From contig JACWML010000009.1 in NCBI GenBank assembly GCA_015661395.1, positions 1-57,763 on the forward strand: a stretch of 57,763 bases of DNA, read 5' to 3'. Every line of letters begins with the position of its first letter. Positions within the stretch are counted from its first letter, which is position 1. The notes under the pieces are model-generated. The model saw only the letters and a program-made list of their open reading frames with translations. It was not told the DNA's origin and did not search any database. This stretch comes from Methanomicrobia archaeon. GTDB lineage: Archaea; Halobacteriota; Bog-38; Methanoflorentales; Methanoflorentaceae. A program made the translations under genes and the position numbers. Below, one piece after another: positions 40,467 through 49,743 of this stretch.

Positions 40467-41678
40467 ATGCAGAGAATCGACGCGGTCCTCGTCCGCTACG
40501 GCGAGATTGGAATCAAAAGCGACAGAGTCAGGAGTCGATATGAACGCACGCTCGTAAACAACATAGAAAGAATGCTCGGCTTTTGCGCAATCCCATATGA
40601 GGCCGTCGTCAGGGATTTCGGCCGCATCTTCGTCAAGACCCGTGATTCGGCAGCAGCTCCGGCGGTAGCAAGCGTTTTTGGTGTCGTTTCAACCAGCCCC
40701 GTCCAAACAAGCGCAGCAACTCTGGATGCTATGCAGTCAGCCGCCGTGCGAATCGTTTCACCGTTGCTAACCGAGGGAAAATCCTTTGGCATTCGAGCAC
40801 GTCGAACGGGAACGCACGACTACTCAAGCAAAGACATCGGCGAAGTAGTCGGAGGTGCAATTGAAAAAGCAACTGGCGCGCCTGTGCGATTATCAAAACC
40901 AGACGTCCAGCTATTTATTGAAGTTCGGGCGGGCAGCGCGTATCTCTACACCGAGGTCGTTCCCGGGGTCGGAGGCCTGCCTCTGGGAACCCAAGGAAAA
41001 GTGATCGCTCTCGTCTCAGGAGGAATCGACTCCCCGGTCGCGGCATGGCTTATGATGAAGCGCGGCTGCACGATCGTTCCACTGTTTTTTGACTGTGAGC
41101 CATACCTTGGTGACACCGGAAGGCAGCGGGCAGAGGCCGTCGTCAGAGCGCTCGCTGTGTGGGCGGGGCGTCCGCTGGATTTCGCAGTAGTGCATCACGG
41201 AGCCAGTTTGAGTGAGTTCAAAAAGCTGGCCCCGCGAATGACCTGTGTACTCTGCAAGCGCATGATGTACCGAATCGCCGCATCGATAGCAAAAGCAGAG
41301 AACGCGCACGGAATCGTGACTGGAGAGAGCATCGGCCAGGTCGCAAGCCAGACGACTCAGAATCTCCTTGCAATCGACGAGGCCTCAGATGTTCCCGTCT
41401 ACCGCCCACTAATAGGTCTCGACAAGACAGAAAACATCAAGCTAGCGCGACGAATAGGGACGTATCGTCTGTCAACGGCCGGCGATTCTTCGAATTGCAC
41501 CGCCGCACACCGACACCCGACGACAAACGCAGACCAAGAGGAATTAAAAAGGTATGAAGCTGAATTGCTGATACGCGAACTGAGCGCCGAGGAAGCTAAA
41601 AGCCTTGCGTGGCAACGCGTATTCCCTGATAAGTCACTTCAATGGGTGCTGAACCCCGAGCCGAACCCGCCGTGGTGA
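40467..41678 (+). CDS. thiI: tRNA 4-thiouridine sulfurtransferase ThiI
   Basis: A 403-residue protein that makes s4U8 in tRNA and may supply sulfur for thiamine. It has an N-terminal ferredoxin-like/THUMP region (residues ~1-165, VLVRYGEIGIKSDRVRSRYE) and a PP-loop domain with ALVSGGIDSPVAAWLMMKRG and the Cys pair TCVLCKRMMYR. The C-terminal rhodanese domain of some bacteria is absent, as in most archaea. The start ATG 40467 is preceded by GAAGGAG; a frame from 40446 would include this site. Confidence 0.93.
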   Translation: MQRIDAVLVRYGEIGIKSDRVRSRYERTLVNNIERMLGFCAIPYEAVVRDFGRIFVKTRDSAAAPAVASVFGVVSTSPVQTSAATLDAMQSAAVRIVSPLLTEGKSFGIRARRTGTHDYSSKDIGEVVGGAIEKATGAPVRLSKPDVQLFIEVRAGSAYLYTEVVPGVGGLPLGTQGKVIALVSGGIDSPVAAWLMMKRGCTIVPLFFDCEPYLGDTGRQRAEAVVRALAVWAGRPLDFAVVHHGASLSEFKKLAPRMTCVLCKRMMYRIAASIAKAENAHGIVTGESIGQVASQTTQNLLAIDEASDVPVYRPLIGLDKTENIKLARRIGTYRLSTAGDSSNCTAAHRHPTTNADQEELKRYEAELLIRELSAEEAKSLAWQRVFPDKSLQWVLNPEPNPPW

Positions 41679-41769
41679 GCCGTGTCGCTTCAGATGAGCG
41701 CTGCGCACAATCGCTGACTATTGCTCGAGTTTCGGCGGGGCGCGTGCACAAGATTGGGCCCCACCTCTT

Positions 41770-42057
41770 TCACGTCTGAAGGTCGGTCCAGCTTCGCGTG
41801 ACCTCGTCAAATTCTCTCCGCAGATACTTTTCCTGCAGCAAGTGGTCGATGTCAGCCTCGAGTAGATTCGCGATTGAGAGGGCACAAAACACCACGTCTG
41901 CGACCTCTTCCGCCGCGGTTGCTTTCTCGCGTCGAACCGCGGTCGCAAGCTCGCCGCATTCCTCCAAGAGAACCGAAAGAAGGAAAAATGAGCCAGACGC
42001 CTTGTCGGTCTCGCCGTACCTCTCGTGTATAGCTTTCTGAAAGTCCGAAAGATCCAT
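41770..42057 (-). CDS. MazG-like nucleotide pyrophosphohydrolase
   Basis: A 95-residue protein of the all-alpha NTP pyrophosphatase fold. The metal-binding acidic motif LLEECGELATAVRRE followed by EEVADVVFCALSIANL is intact. It probably hydrolyses non-canonical NTPs or dNTPs. The start ATG at 42057 gives the usual length; the gene starts 1 nt after the histone stop codon ends, so the two form an operon. Confidence 0.9.
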   Translation of the reverse strand: MDLSDFQKAIHERYGETDKASGSFFLLSVLLEECGELATAVRREKATAAEEVADVVFCALSIANLLEADIDHLLQEKYLRREFDEVTRSWTDLQT

Positions 42058-42058
42058 C

Positions 42059-42265
42059 TTAACTTCGCGAGGCAGCCAAGCGGACGTCATCGACACGAAT
42101 GGTCTTCCTCCCCGCGTGCTGAGCCATTATTAAAGCCCTCTCGGTGAGGTCAATTACATAGTTTTCCATAACATTGGCGAGGGCTTCCGCCGCCTCCTGG
42201 CTTACACGTTCAGCGCCCGCTTTTCTTATAATCCTGTCAACAGGAGCAATAGGCAATTCAGTCAT
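42059..42265 (-). CDS. Archaeal histone
   Basis: A 68-residue histone-fold protein: LPIAPVDRIIRKAGAERVSQ, then EAAEALANVMENYVIDLTER and ALIMAQHAGRKTIRVDDVRLA. It has no tails and forms the dimers or hypernucleosomes that wrap DNA. A GGAGG (42271-42275, minus strand) lies 5 nt before the start. Confidence 0.96.
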   Translation of the reverse strand: MTELPIAPVDRIIRKAGAERVSQEAAEALANVMENYVIDLTERALIMAQHAGRKTIRVDDVRLAASRS

Positions 42266-42330
42266 TTAAACCTCCTATCTCTTTTTTACCTTTCTTGCTT
42301 CGCGTCCAGAGCACCACTGCATTGTTTACA

Positions 42331-42825
42331 CTATTTGAAGCTGGTGTGCATCCAGTCCCATGGTTTTCCGCAACGGACGTCCTTCATCTCGCCATTTATA
42401 GCCGACGGGCAGACCGTGGGATCATTCCACGGACGCCGTTCCTCGTCAGGCGTTGCGTACTCGTAGAGCTTGTTGACGAAGTAAACCAAATATGTTCGCT
42501 GGTCACCAAGAGCCCTAAATCCGTGCCAGTAATGCCCGGGAATCCGTACTGACTGCAAGACGTCGCTAGTCAGAATGATCTCGTTAAGTTCTGCGGTCGC
42601 ATCATCGTACGCACATAGTTTAATCGCCCCGCGCAAAACGACGAAGTAGTCAGTCTGTCCTCTAGTATGTCTGTGCCAAGCTCTGACGACGCCGGGGTAG
42701 GTGATGGAAAAATTGCATTGCTGTAGGGAATCATCAACGACCCAATCTTGCCGGACTAATTCTGTAAAAAATCCTCGCTCATCTGCGTGTTTGGTGAGTG
42801 CTCGCGTCTCTATTCCTTGAAGCAT
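42331..42825 (-). CDS. RmlC-like dTDP-4-dehydrorhamnose 3,5-epimerase family protein
   Basis: A 164-residue cupin of the RmlC family: RGFFTELVRQDW, FSITYPGVVRAWHRHTRGQ, DYFVVLRGAIKLCAYDD, and VRIPGHYWHGFRALGD. The sugar-nucleotide epimerase signature (His in AWHRH, Tyr and His in the late strand) is present. It may act on a nucleotide sugar for surface glycans; no rml partners are nearby. Confidence 0.85.
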   Translation of the reverse strand: MLQGIETRALTKHADERGFFTELVRQDWVVDDSLQQCNFSITYPGVVRAWHRHTRGQTDYFVVLRGAIKLCAYDDATAELNEIILTSDVLQSVRIPGHYWHGFRALGDQRTYLVYFVNKLYEYATPDEERRPWNDPTVCPSAINGEMKDVRCGKPWDWMHTSFK

Positions 42826-42901
42826 GTCCAGGACACAACTGTGTGCTCTTAGTTTAACTTGTTTGCGTTATTGAGCCGGGCATGCGTCAAATCGCTCGGA
42901 A

Positions 42902-43864
42902 TCACGTCAAGGCTCTTCCGCACAGCAACAAGACTGCGAGTGAGACGGTAAATATCGATGTAACCAGCATAACGCTAAGGGCACGGTTGACAGTGGCCTT
43001 GGTGATGTTATCTGCGCCGTTACCGATCTCGTAGCTTGAAGGCTTCGTCAGCCTCACGCCTAACCCCCCCGCGAATAGGGCGACGGGGATCCCTGAGTTA
43101 ACGGCTGGTTTCTTGTGCCGGTCCGTTTTCAAAACGTTCCATGCATCGTCGCATGCCGATTTGCCAGATACCATGCGAAATCCTAGCAACATTGGAACGA
43201 TTGCCAAGCGGGTCGGAAGGTAGTTGAAAACGTCATCCAGTCGGGCTGAAAACAATCCCGCGTGTCTTCTGTGATCCCTGTAGCCAAGCATCGAATCAAG
43301 GGTGTTCACGGCACGATAACAGAGCGCGCCCGCTACTCCAAAAACGGCAAAGAATAGGAGGGGAGAGACTACGCTGTCAACGGTATTCTCACCGACTGAC
43401 TCACATACGCTCGACAGGACGCTTTCGCGGTCGAGATGTAACCTTTCCCTGCTGACGAGCGCACGTAGGTGCAACCGGGCCGCGTCGATGTCTGTGTAGA
43501 CGAGATCTGTCACCTCGACGGCCTCTTTTTGCAGCGTGAATATCGTGAATGATGCCTTGAGCAAGTAAGCACTGAGCCCGACATAGCACAACAGCAACAC
43601 GACATTTCGGCTTGCGATCTGATAGCCTAGCCACTGGAACAGCACGACCGGTACTGTAAAGGTTACGATCAGACCTACCGCGAGAGCCGCCCCCTTGAAG
43701 CACTGTGCACTATCAGTCCCTCCGTACAAACCTCGTTCCAGCATTGTCACGATCCTCCCCATCCACACAACCGGATGCGCCGCGGCTGGAGGTTCGCCGA
43801 GAAACATGTCGAGTGCCAACGCAACGAAAAGAATCGAGATCTGGACGAGAAGCCAAGAAAACAT
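42902..43864 (-). CDS. cbiB: Adenosylcobinamide-phosphate synthase CbiB
   Basis: A 320-residue integral membrane enzyme that attaches the aminopropanol linker to adenosylcobyric acid. Family blocks are DMFLGEPPAAAHPVVWMG near the N-terminus, ESVGENTVDSVVSPLLFF, RAVNTLDSMLGYRDHR and RLAIVPMLLG. It has four to five hydrophobic helices. It lies 3 nt downstream of cobQ on the minus strand and uses that enzyme's product. Confidence 0.94.
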   Translation of the reverse strand: MFSWLLVQISILFVALALDMFLGEPPAAAHPVVWMGRIVTMLERGLYGGTDSAQCFKGAALAVGLIVTFTVPVVLFQWLGYQIASRNVVLLLCYVGLSAYLLKASFTIFTLQKEAVEVTDLVYTDIDAARLHLRALVSRERLHLDRESVLSSVCESVGENTVDSVVSPLLFFAVFGVAGALCYRAVNTLDSMLGYRDHRRHAGLFSARLDDVFNYLPTRLAIVPMLLGFRMVSGKSACDDAWNVLKTDRHKKPAVNSGIPVALFAGGLGVRLTKPSSYEIGNGADNITKATVNRALSVMLVTSIFTVSLAVLLLCGRALT

Positions 43865-43867
43865 TGT

Positions 43868-45373
43868 TTATAATCCGATAATCGAGTATAGCGCTTCCAT
43901 GTCCACGTGTTTGAGCACGACACGAGCCAGCTCATCAAAGGGATCCACTTCTTGATCGGATGGTAACTGACTCTTTAACCCAGTAGATCGCTGGGTAGCA
44001 GCGCTGTGTGCACCGTCTGGCTTCTGCATACGTCTAGAGTGTAGGTGCTCCAACAAAGCATAGCGAAAATTGTCGTTGTGGAACAAGCCGTGCAAGTAAG
44101 TACCAAAGACAATGCCAGCGGCATCCTGCCCCCCATCATCGCCAAATATCGGAAGCTCACACGTTGTGCTGCCCATGTGAATCTCGTACCCCTGCACTGT
44201 TTGGTTCCTCAAACGGTCGAGCAGCGGCCCCGTTCCGGTGACGCGTTTTTCTACCTGCTTCGTTCTCTTTTTAGAGGAATTGAAAACGGTCCAGGCTTGC
44301 AGCAGCCGCAGCCCTTCTACGACATTACTTTGGTTTTGCGTTCCCTCGAAGCCTTCGTCAGTTATTGTCTCCCCAAGCATCTGAAATCCCCCACAGATTC
44401 CGATAATGGGGATTGCTCCAGCAATCGCCTCGATCCGCTTATCCATGCCGGAGCGACGCATTGCTCTCAAATCGTCAACGGTGTTCTTCGTGCCGGGAAT
44501 AATTATGGCATCGGGCTCACCGAGATTATCGGTCAACGAAACGTATCGAACTCGGGCAACGGCTTCAAGCGGTTCAAAATCGGTGAAATTGGAGATATGG
44601 GGAAGTCTGATCACTGCGAAGTCGAGCACGCTGTGTGCGGCCGGCAGTGTGTCATCAAGCGAAACGGAATCTTCAGACGGCAATCGTACGTTCACGTATG
44701 GAATGACGCCCAGAACAGGGAGCCCCGTGAGCTCCTCGAGCTGTGTTAGGCCTGGCTCAAGCAGCTTCTCATCCCCTCGGAACTTGTTGATGATGAAGCC
44801 TTTGATGCGTTTCTGATCCTCCTCTGCCAGCAATTGCACGGTTCCATAAAGACTGGCAAAAACGCCGCCTCGCTCGATATCGCCTACTAGGACTACAGGG
44901 GCATCGGCACTGCGTGCGACGCGTAGGTTTGCGATATCCTGCTTGTAGAGGTTGATTTCTGCAGGACTGCCGGCGCCCTCCATTACGATGACCTCATATA
45001 AACGAGCAAGCGCTTTTAATGAATCGCAGACATGCTGAAAAATAGCTTCTATTGAGTCATAATACTCGCCAACTTTTCGATCACCTAGGGGCTTTCCGTG
45101 CAGGATCACTTGCGACATCATGTCCCCCTTAGGCTTCAATAAAACTGGATTCATGTCTACTGACGGTTGAATCCTAGCAGCCCACGCTTGCACGGCTTGC
45201 GCGATTCCGATTTCATCGCCATCCTGCGTCACCCATGAGTTCAAGCTCATGTTTTGGGCCTTAAACGGCGCAACCTTGTGACCGCTATCCACCAAAAGCC
45301 TGCAGAGCGCAGCAACCAGCACGCTCTTGCCGACGTGCGATGCCGTTCCACTGATCATTAAAAAGCGTGCCAT
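43868..45373 (-). CDS. cobQ: Cobyric acid synthase
   Basis: A 501-residue glutamine-dependent amidase that amidates adenosylcobyrinic acid diamide at four positions. It has the dethiobiotin-synthetase-like P-loop ISGTASHVGKSVLVAAL, PFKAQNMSLNSWVT, and a class-I glutamine amidotransferase domain with the nucleophile in IGICGGFQMLG and the His in TYLHGLFHN. Length and motifs are complete. The gene overlaps neither neighbour; cbiB follows. Confidence 0.95.
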   Translation of the reverse strand: MARFLMISGTASHVGKSVLVAALCRLLVDSGHKVAPFKAQNMSLNSWVTQDGDEIGIAQAVQAWAARIQPSVDMNPVLLKPKGDMMSQVILHGKPLGDRKVGEYYDSIEAIFQHVCDSLKALARLYEVIVMEGAGSPAEINLYKQDIANLRVARSADAPVVLVGDIERGGVFASLYGTVQLLAEEDQKRIKGFIINKFRGDEKLLEPGLTQLEELTGLPVLGVIPYVNVRLPSEDSVSLDDTLPAAHSVLDFAVIRLPHISNFTDFEPLEAVARVRYVSLTDNLGEPDAIIIPGTKNTVDDLRAMRRSGMDKRIEAIAGAIPIIGICGGFQMLGETITDEGFEGTQNQSNVVEGLRLLQAWTVFNSSKKRTKQVEKRVTGTGPLLDRLRNQTVQGYEIHMGSTTCELPIFGDDGGQDAAGIVFGTYLHGLFHNDNFRYALLEHLHSRRMQKPDGAHSAATQRSTGLKSQLPSDQEVDPFDELARVVLKHVDMEALYSIIGL

Positions 45374-45580
45374 GCTTGATCAACACCTAACGCTGCTTCC
45401 TACAAGTTCGTTTCTCGCGATACTCGAACGGCCGAATTCATCCACTTTTTATCACAGGCCGCGATAAATACTTGTGGGAAATCGTGCACAAGAAGTTTTG
45501 AGGCCATTCGGACCTCTTCGGCGCGCTCTGGGGCTCGTTGAGAGACCGCAACAGAAGGAGACCTTATAGCTACACGATGA

Positions 45581-46672
45581 TCACGAAAGGCGCGCTGGGT
45601 GGATAAAGCCGCCCCTCAGCATTAAGTCCACAAGCACGATAGCAACCATGGCTTCAGCCACCGGGACTATTCTGGGCAGGATACACGGATCGTGTCTGCC
45701 CGATACCGACAGATCGACTTCCTCCAGCGTTTCCAAATCGACTGAGGTTTGTCGCATTCCGATTGAAGGAGTCGGCTTCACCGCAATTCTGCCGATAATC
45801 GGCGCCCCTGTCGAAATGCCGCCGAGAATTCCGCCAGCTCTGTTCGTTTTGGATTCTATTCGGCCATCCGTCATCGTGAACTGATCATTCATTTCGCTCC
45901 CTTTCAGTTTTGCTGCGAGGAAGCCTACGCCAATTTCAACGCCCTTCACGGCGCCGATGCTCATAAGGGCCTTACCCAATTCTGCATCGAGCTTGCCAAA
46001 TACCGGCTCGCCGACACCCGGAGGAACATTGAAAGCAACGATTTCAGCAATTCCACCGACGCTGTTGCCAGCTTCTTTCATACGTTCGATGCACGCGACC
46101 ATCTCGTCCGACGCAGAGGCGTCACAGCATCGTACAATGCTCTTCTCAGCGAGGAGCAAGTCTTCGGGACTCTCAAAGACGAACTTGGATTGTATCCCGT
46201 GGATATCGATAACGTGCCCGAGCACGCGGATCTCTCGATGCTCGAGCAGTTTCTTTGCCACTGCCCCCGCAGCAACTCTGGCGGCGGTCTCTCGGGCTGA
46301 CGCTCTCCCTCCGCCGCGGTGATCTCGCCATCCGTATTTCGCGTGGAACGTGTAGTCCGCGTGGCCGGGACGCGGCACGTTGCGTAGCTCATCGTACCCG
46401 CGCGAGTCGACGTCTTCATTACGGATGATGATTGAAATCGGGGTGCCGAGCGTCTTGTCTCGATAGATGCCCGAGAGTATGTGCGCAGTATCCTTTTCGG
46501 AACGTGGTGTCGTTATACTGCTTTGACCTGGACGTCTTCTATCGAGCTCTTTTTGAATGTCCTCGTGGGTTATCCGCAATCCCGCCGGGCACCCGTCGAT
46601 AACTGCCCCTACTGCTTGACCGTGACTCTCACCCCACGTCGTTACCCGAAAAATGTGTCCCCAAGTGTTCAT
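45581..46672 (-). CDS. aroC: Chorismate synthase
   Basis: A 363-residue FMN-dependent enzyme converting EPSP to chorismate. Signatures: [18 protein letters not shown] at the N-terminus, [20 protein letters not shown] followed by [13 protein letters not shown], and [20 protein letters not shown]. It is the second gene of the aroA-aroC unit, 24 nt after aroA, completing the last two steps to chorismate. Confidence 0.96.
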   Translation of the reverse strand: MNTWGHIFRVTTWGESHGQAVGAVIDGCPAGLRITHEDIQKELDRRRPGQSSITTPRSEKDTAHILSGIYRDKTLGTPISIIIRNEDVDSRGYDELRNVPRPGHADYTFHAKYGWRDHRGGGRASARETAARVAAGAVAKKLLEHREIRVLGHVIDIHGIQSKFVFESPEDLLLAEKSIVRCCDASASDEMVACIERMKEAGNSVGGIAEIVAFNVPPGVGEPVFGKLDAELGKALMSIGAVKGVEIGVGFLAAKLKGSEMNDQFTMTDGRIESKTNRAGGILGGISTGAPIIGRIAVKPTPSIGMRQTSVDLETLEEVDLSVSGRHDPCILPRIVPVAEAMVAIVLVDLMLRGGFIHPARLS

Positions 46673-46696
46673 GAGGCAAGTCCCCTGCGATGAGCT

Positions 46697-47974
46697 TCAG
46701 AGGCTCTCAATGCTCGTTTGCTCGAGATTTGCTCCGAGGGCGAAAATGTCGTCAAAGAAGTCCGGGTATGACACTTTTACCGATTCTGCAGTGTCTATCT
46801 GGGTCTCTCCCTCGGCTCCCAGCGCTGCGACCGCAAGCGCCATAACAATGCGATGGTCCCCGTATCCGTTCAAACTAGCTCCCTGGGGTTTTCCACCCTG
46901 GATTCGCAACGTGTCGTCCACCTTTTTGATATCCACCTGCATTTTTCTCAGCTCCGTTATTATAGCGACCAGTCGATCCGTCTCTTTGTAGCGTAGGTGA
47001 GCAACGTTTGAAATGTCGGTAGTGCCTTGAGCGTATGCGCCTAGAACCGCGAGTACAGGAACGAGATCTGGCACGTCACCTGCGTCAATCGCGAGGCCCT
47101 GGAGCTCGGCACCGTCTGCGGTGACGACATCACCCTCCCAAGAGATATGTACCCCCATGTCTTTGAGGATCGAGACAATTTTCTCATCACCTTGTTTTGA
47201 CTCAGAGAGGTTGTGCACGCTCACGCGAGAATTTGTTATTGCTGCGGCACATAAATGAAAGGCTGCTGACGAGAAGTCGCCGGGAATCTGAAAATCGGTA
47301 TCTGCGTATTGCTGACAGCAAGGGATCATAAATTCGTGATGATCGGTGCTTACGTTGACTTGTGCTCGGTTCAACAGTTCGAGCGTCATGTCAACGTACG
47401 GGCGCGAGCTAAGGTTGTGGACGATCAGCATACTGTCAGTTTGACACAACGGACAGGCTATCAGAAGCGATGACAAAAACTGAGAGCTCATCGGATTCGT
47501 AAGCGTTGATTCTCCGCCCAAAAGTGCGCCTTGGACGATCACAGGCGCAGTACCGTCCGACTTTGTCGAGAGAACCTTTGCACCGAGTTCGTTGAGAGCG
47601 TCGATCAGCTGAGAGCTCGGTCGAGTCCTTAGCGACGCATCCCCGGTCAAAACTGTCGTGCCGTCAATCAAGGAGCAAACGCCCATCAGAAAGCGCAACG
47701 TCGTCCCGGAGTTTTGGCAATCTATAACATTGTCAGGCCTTTGTGGCTCTCCTTGTACGCCTTCGATGAAAAACGCATCGCCGACAGGATTTATCGTCGC
47801 ACCGATCGCCTCACATGCGCTTACCGTTGCGCACGTGTCCGCGGAAACCAAGGGCTTAATGATGCGTGAAGTCTTCGCTAAACTGGCCATGACGATAGCG
47901 CGATGAGTGTAGCTTTTCGACGGAGGTGCGTCGAGTTTGCCGCGAATGGTGGATTGCGAGACCTTCACGTTCAT
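46697..47974 (-). CDS. aroA: 3-phosphoshikimate 1-carboxyvinyltransferase (EPSP synthase)
   Basis: A 425-residue enzyme joining PEP to shikimate-3-phosphate. Motifs: LDAPPSKSYTHRAIVMASLA, CQNSGTTLRFLMG, DGTAPVIVQGALLGG, FQIPGDFSSAAFHLCA and NGYGDHRIVMALAVAAL. The ATG at 47974 lies ~25-30 nt from a TTTAAATAAA box on the minus strand (47997-48006), indicating a leaderless mRNA. A wHTH gene is divergent from it. Confidence 0.95.
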   Translation of the reverse strand: MNVKVSQSTIRGKLDAPPSKSYTHRAIVMASLAKTSRIIKPLVSADTCATVSACEAIGATINPVGDAFFIEGVQGEPQRPDNVIDCQNSGTTLRFLMGVCSLIDGTTVLTGDASLRTRPSSQLIDALNELGAKVLSTKSDGTAPVIVQGALLGGESTLTNPMSSQFLSSLLIACPLCQTDSMLIVHNLSSRPYVDMTLELLNRAQVNVSTDHHEFMIPCCQQYADTDFQIPGDFSSAAFHLCAAAITNSRVSVHNLSESKQGDEKIVSILKDMGVHISWEGDVVTADGAELQGLAIDAGDVPDLVPVLAVLGAYAQGTTDISNVAHLRYKETDRLVAIITELRKMQVDIKKVDDTLRIQGGKPQGASLNGYGDHRIVMALAVAALGAEGETQIDTAESVKVSYPDFFDDIFALGANLEQTSIESL

Positions 47975-47983
47975 AGTATATGA

Positions 47984-48322
47984 ATGATTAGAATCAATTT
48001 ATTTAAACGTGTGGTAGAAATGTTGGATCGACTGGAAAACGAGATAGAAATGCTTGAAAGGCACTTAGAGGTTTTAAACGCAGTCGTTGTTGGTGAACCT
48101 ATTGGGATTTCGAAATTGTCAGAAGTGACTGGACATTCCAAGTACAAAGTCCGCTACTCGCTCCGAATATTGGAGCAGGAGGGCCTGATCAAGCCGTCAC
48201 CGTATGGAGCAATTACGAGCGCGAGGATCTCAGAGTTTGTTCAAAACTACGAGCGACTTCTCGACCAGTTTCTAAAGAAGCTAAGTGAAGTGAAAGCCAA
48301 CTACAGGGTTAAACGAGATTGA
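47984..48322 (+). CDS. Winged-helix regulator, divergent from aroA
   Basis: A 112-residue protein with an N-terminal helical segment (LDRLENEIEMLERHLEVL) and a wHTH: VGEPIGISKLSEVTGHSKYK, then VRYSLRILEQEGLIKPSPYG, followed by a C-terminal helix. It is an archaeal predicted transcriptional regulator; target unknown, with the divergent aroA a candidate. The start could be ATG 47984 or ATG 48020, because the TATA-like box of aroA overlaps the longer form. Confidence 0.82.
   Translation: MIRINLFKRVVEMLDRLENEIEMLERHLEVLNAVVVGEPIGISKLSEVTGHSKYKVRYSLRILEQEGLIKPSPYGAITSARISEFVQNYERLLDQFLKKLSEVKANYRVKRD
47997..48007 (-). promoter_or_regulatory. TATA box of the aroA-aroC unit
   Basis: TTTAAATAAA on the minus strand, centred ~27 nt before the aroA start codon, the usual spacing for a leaderless archaeal transcript. 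Confidence 0.55.
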
Positions 48323-48417
48323 AGCCCAAAGACGCCCACAATGAGCATCACTCGTCGCGCGAACTGTTCTACGACCTTAAAGCTTAAGTAAAAAAACACA
48401 CTAGAGAGATGTGTCAA

Positions 48418-48490
48418 GCCGCCATAACTCAGTTGGTAGAGTGCGTGGCTGTTAACCACGATGTCACAGGTTCGAGCCCTGTTGGCGGCG
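48418..48490 (+). tRNA. tRNA-Asn (GTT)
   Basis: A 73-nt cloverleaf: acceptor GCCGCCA/TGGCGGC, anticodon stem CGTGG/CCACG with loop CTGTTAA, T arm ACAGG-TTCGAGC-CCTGT, discriminator G. A TATA-like CTTAAGTAAA lies 26-35 nt upstream. No intron. Confidence 0.95.
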
Positions 48491-48495
48491 TCAGC

Positions 48496-48570
48496 GGGCC
48501 TGTAGCTTAGCCAGGTCAGAGCGCCCGGCTCATAACCGGGCGGTCACCGGTTCAAATCCGGTCAGGCCCA
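48496..48570 (+). tRNA. tRNA with CAT anticodon (Ile2 or elongator Met)
   Basis: A 75-nt cloverleaf: acceptor GGGCCTG/CAGGCCC, anticodon stem CCCGG/CCGGG with loop CTCATAA, T arm ACCGG-TTCAAAT-CCGGT, discriminator A. The GGGCC acceptor and strong CCCGG stem look more like the agmatidine-modified tRNA-Ile2 than the initiator, but sequence alone cannot separate Ile2 from elongator Met. It is 5 nt from tRNA-Asn and probably cotranscribed. Confidence 0.92.
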
Positions 48571-48743
48571 CAAAGTCGACCTGTCGCTCATTACGAGCAG
48601 CAATTTGCTTTCGGGACGCACAGAGCAAATGGCACCGAGCTAAATAAATATGAGGTCAGCTATTAAGCATACTACAAACAGGACCAGCGTCATAGGTCCA
48701 TAGCGTCTGTAAACGCGCATTTAATTCGACCAGCGTGATCAAC

Positions 48744-49697
48744 GTGAAGTTCGAACAGGTCATGAGCAACGTGGAGGAGGCCGTAACCGAAGACGAGCTA
48801 GCTGCACTTCTCGACAATGAGACAAACATTACCGCCTATGCCGGCTACGAACCTAGTGGAAAACTCCATCTTGGACATCTTCTAACGGCGTATAAGCTCA
48901 TGGATCTTCAGTCAGTCGGCGTCGACGTCATCGTGCTGCTCGCGGACTTGCACGCATACCTGAACGAAAAGGGCACGATGGATCAAATCCGCGACTGGGC
49001 GGATCACTACCAGAAGTGTTTTTCCGCTTTAGGCCTTGCTGAAGGCACGAGATTTGTACGCGGGAGCGATTATCAGCTTGAACCAGAATACACCAAGCTG
49101 ATTCTGAAACTAGCGAGGCACACCACGCTAAACCGCGCTCGGCGAAGCATGGACGAGGTTTCAAGAAACGCGGAGGACCCCGTCGTGTCTCAAATGATCT
49201 ATCCGCTTATGCAAACAGCGGACATAGGATACTTAAACATCGACATCGCCGTTGGCGGTATCGATCAACGTAAGATTCACATGTTGGCGCGAGAAGAGCT
49301 CCATTCAATGGGATTTAAGTCCCCTGTCTGCGTCCACACGCCAATTCTGCTCGGCCTTGACGCGAACAAAATGTCATCGTCAAGTGACAACCTTATAGCC
49401 ATCGAAGATTCACCTGAGTCCATCAAAAAAAGGATCCAATCCGCTTATTGCCCGCCGCGAACGGTGGGGGATAACCCCCTCCTTCAGTTGTACCGGTACT
49501 ACGTCTTTCCCCAGTTTAAGCAAGTCGAGCTCGAGCGACCCCAACAATACGGCGGCCCGATTTGTTACGAGGACTTCTCCACGCTCGAGCTGGATTACGC
49601 AGTCGGCAAGCTTCACCCGCTGGATCTCAAAAACGGTGCAGCGACGTATATCGAACGAATCATAGGACCTATTCGCAGCGCGTTACGCAGCGACTAG
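48744..49697 (+). CDS. tyrS: Tyrosyl-tRNA synthetase
   Basis: A class I synthetase of archaeal type: AGYEPSGKLHLGHLLTAYKL (HIGH as HLGH), the Tyr-binding region QTADIGYLNIDIAVGG and KMSSS in DANKMSSSSDNL. I choose GTG 48744, because GTGATC (48735-48740) pairs with 16S rRNA exactly as before hemC and the resulting N-terminus (VKFEQVMSNVEEAVTEDEL) matches the family. GTG 48735 would add three residues; ATG 48762 is a shorter alternative. Length ~317 residues. Confidence 0.94.
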   Translation: MKFEQVMSNVEEAVTEDELAALLDNETNITAYAGYEPSGKLHLGHLLTAYKLMDLQSVGVDVIVLLADLHAYLNEKGTMDQIRDWADHYQKCFSALGLAEGTRFVRGSDYQLEPEYTKLILKLARHTTLNRARRSMDEVSRNAEDPVVSQMIYPLMQTADIGYLNIDIAVGGIDQRKIHMLAREELHSMGFKSPVCVHTPILLGLDANKMSSSSDNLIAIEDSPESIKKRIQSAYCPPRTVGDNPLLQLYRYYVFPQFKQVELERPQQYGGPICYEDFSTLELDYAVGKLHPLDLKNGAATYIERIIGPIRSALRSD

Positions 49698-49732
49698 ACT
49701 ATTTCGACGGGAAGAACAGCTATCTTACGAAC

Positions 49733-49738
49733 GAGGTG
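49733..49738 (+). promoter_or_regulatory. Ribosome-binding site pointing to a CTG start for aIF1A
   Basis: GAGGTG lies 5 nt before CTG 49744. The next conventional in-frame start (GTG 49768) has no such site at a proper distance and would remove residues usually present in the family. Confidence 0.5.
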
Positions 49739-49743
49739 TTTCT

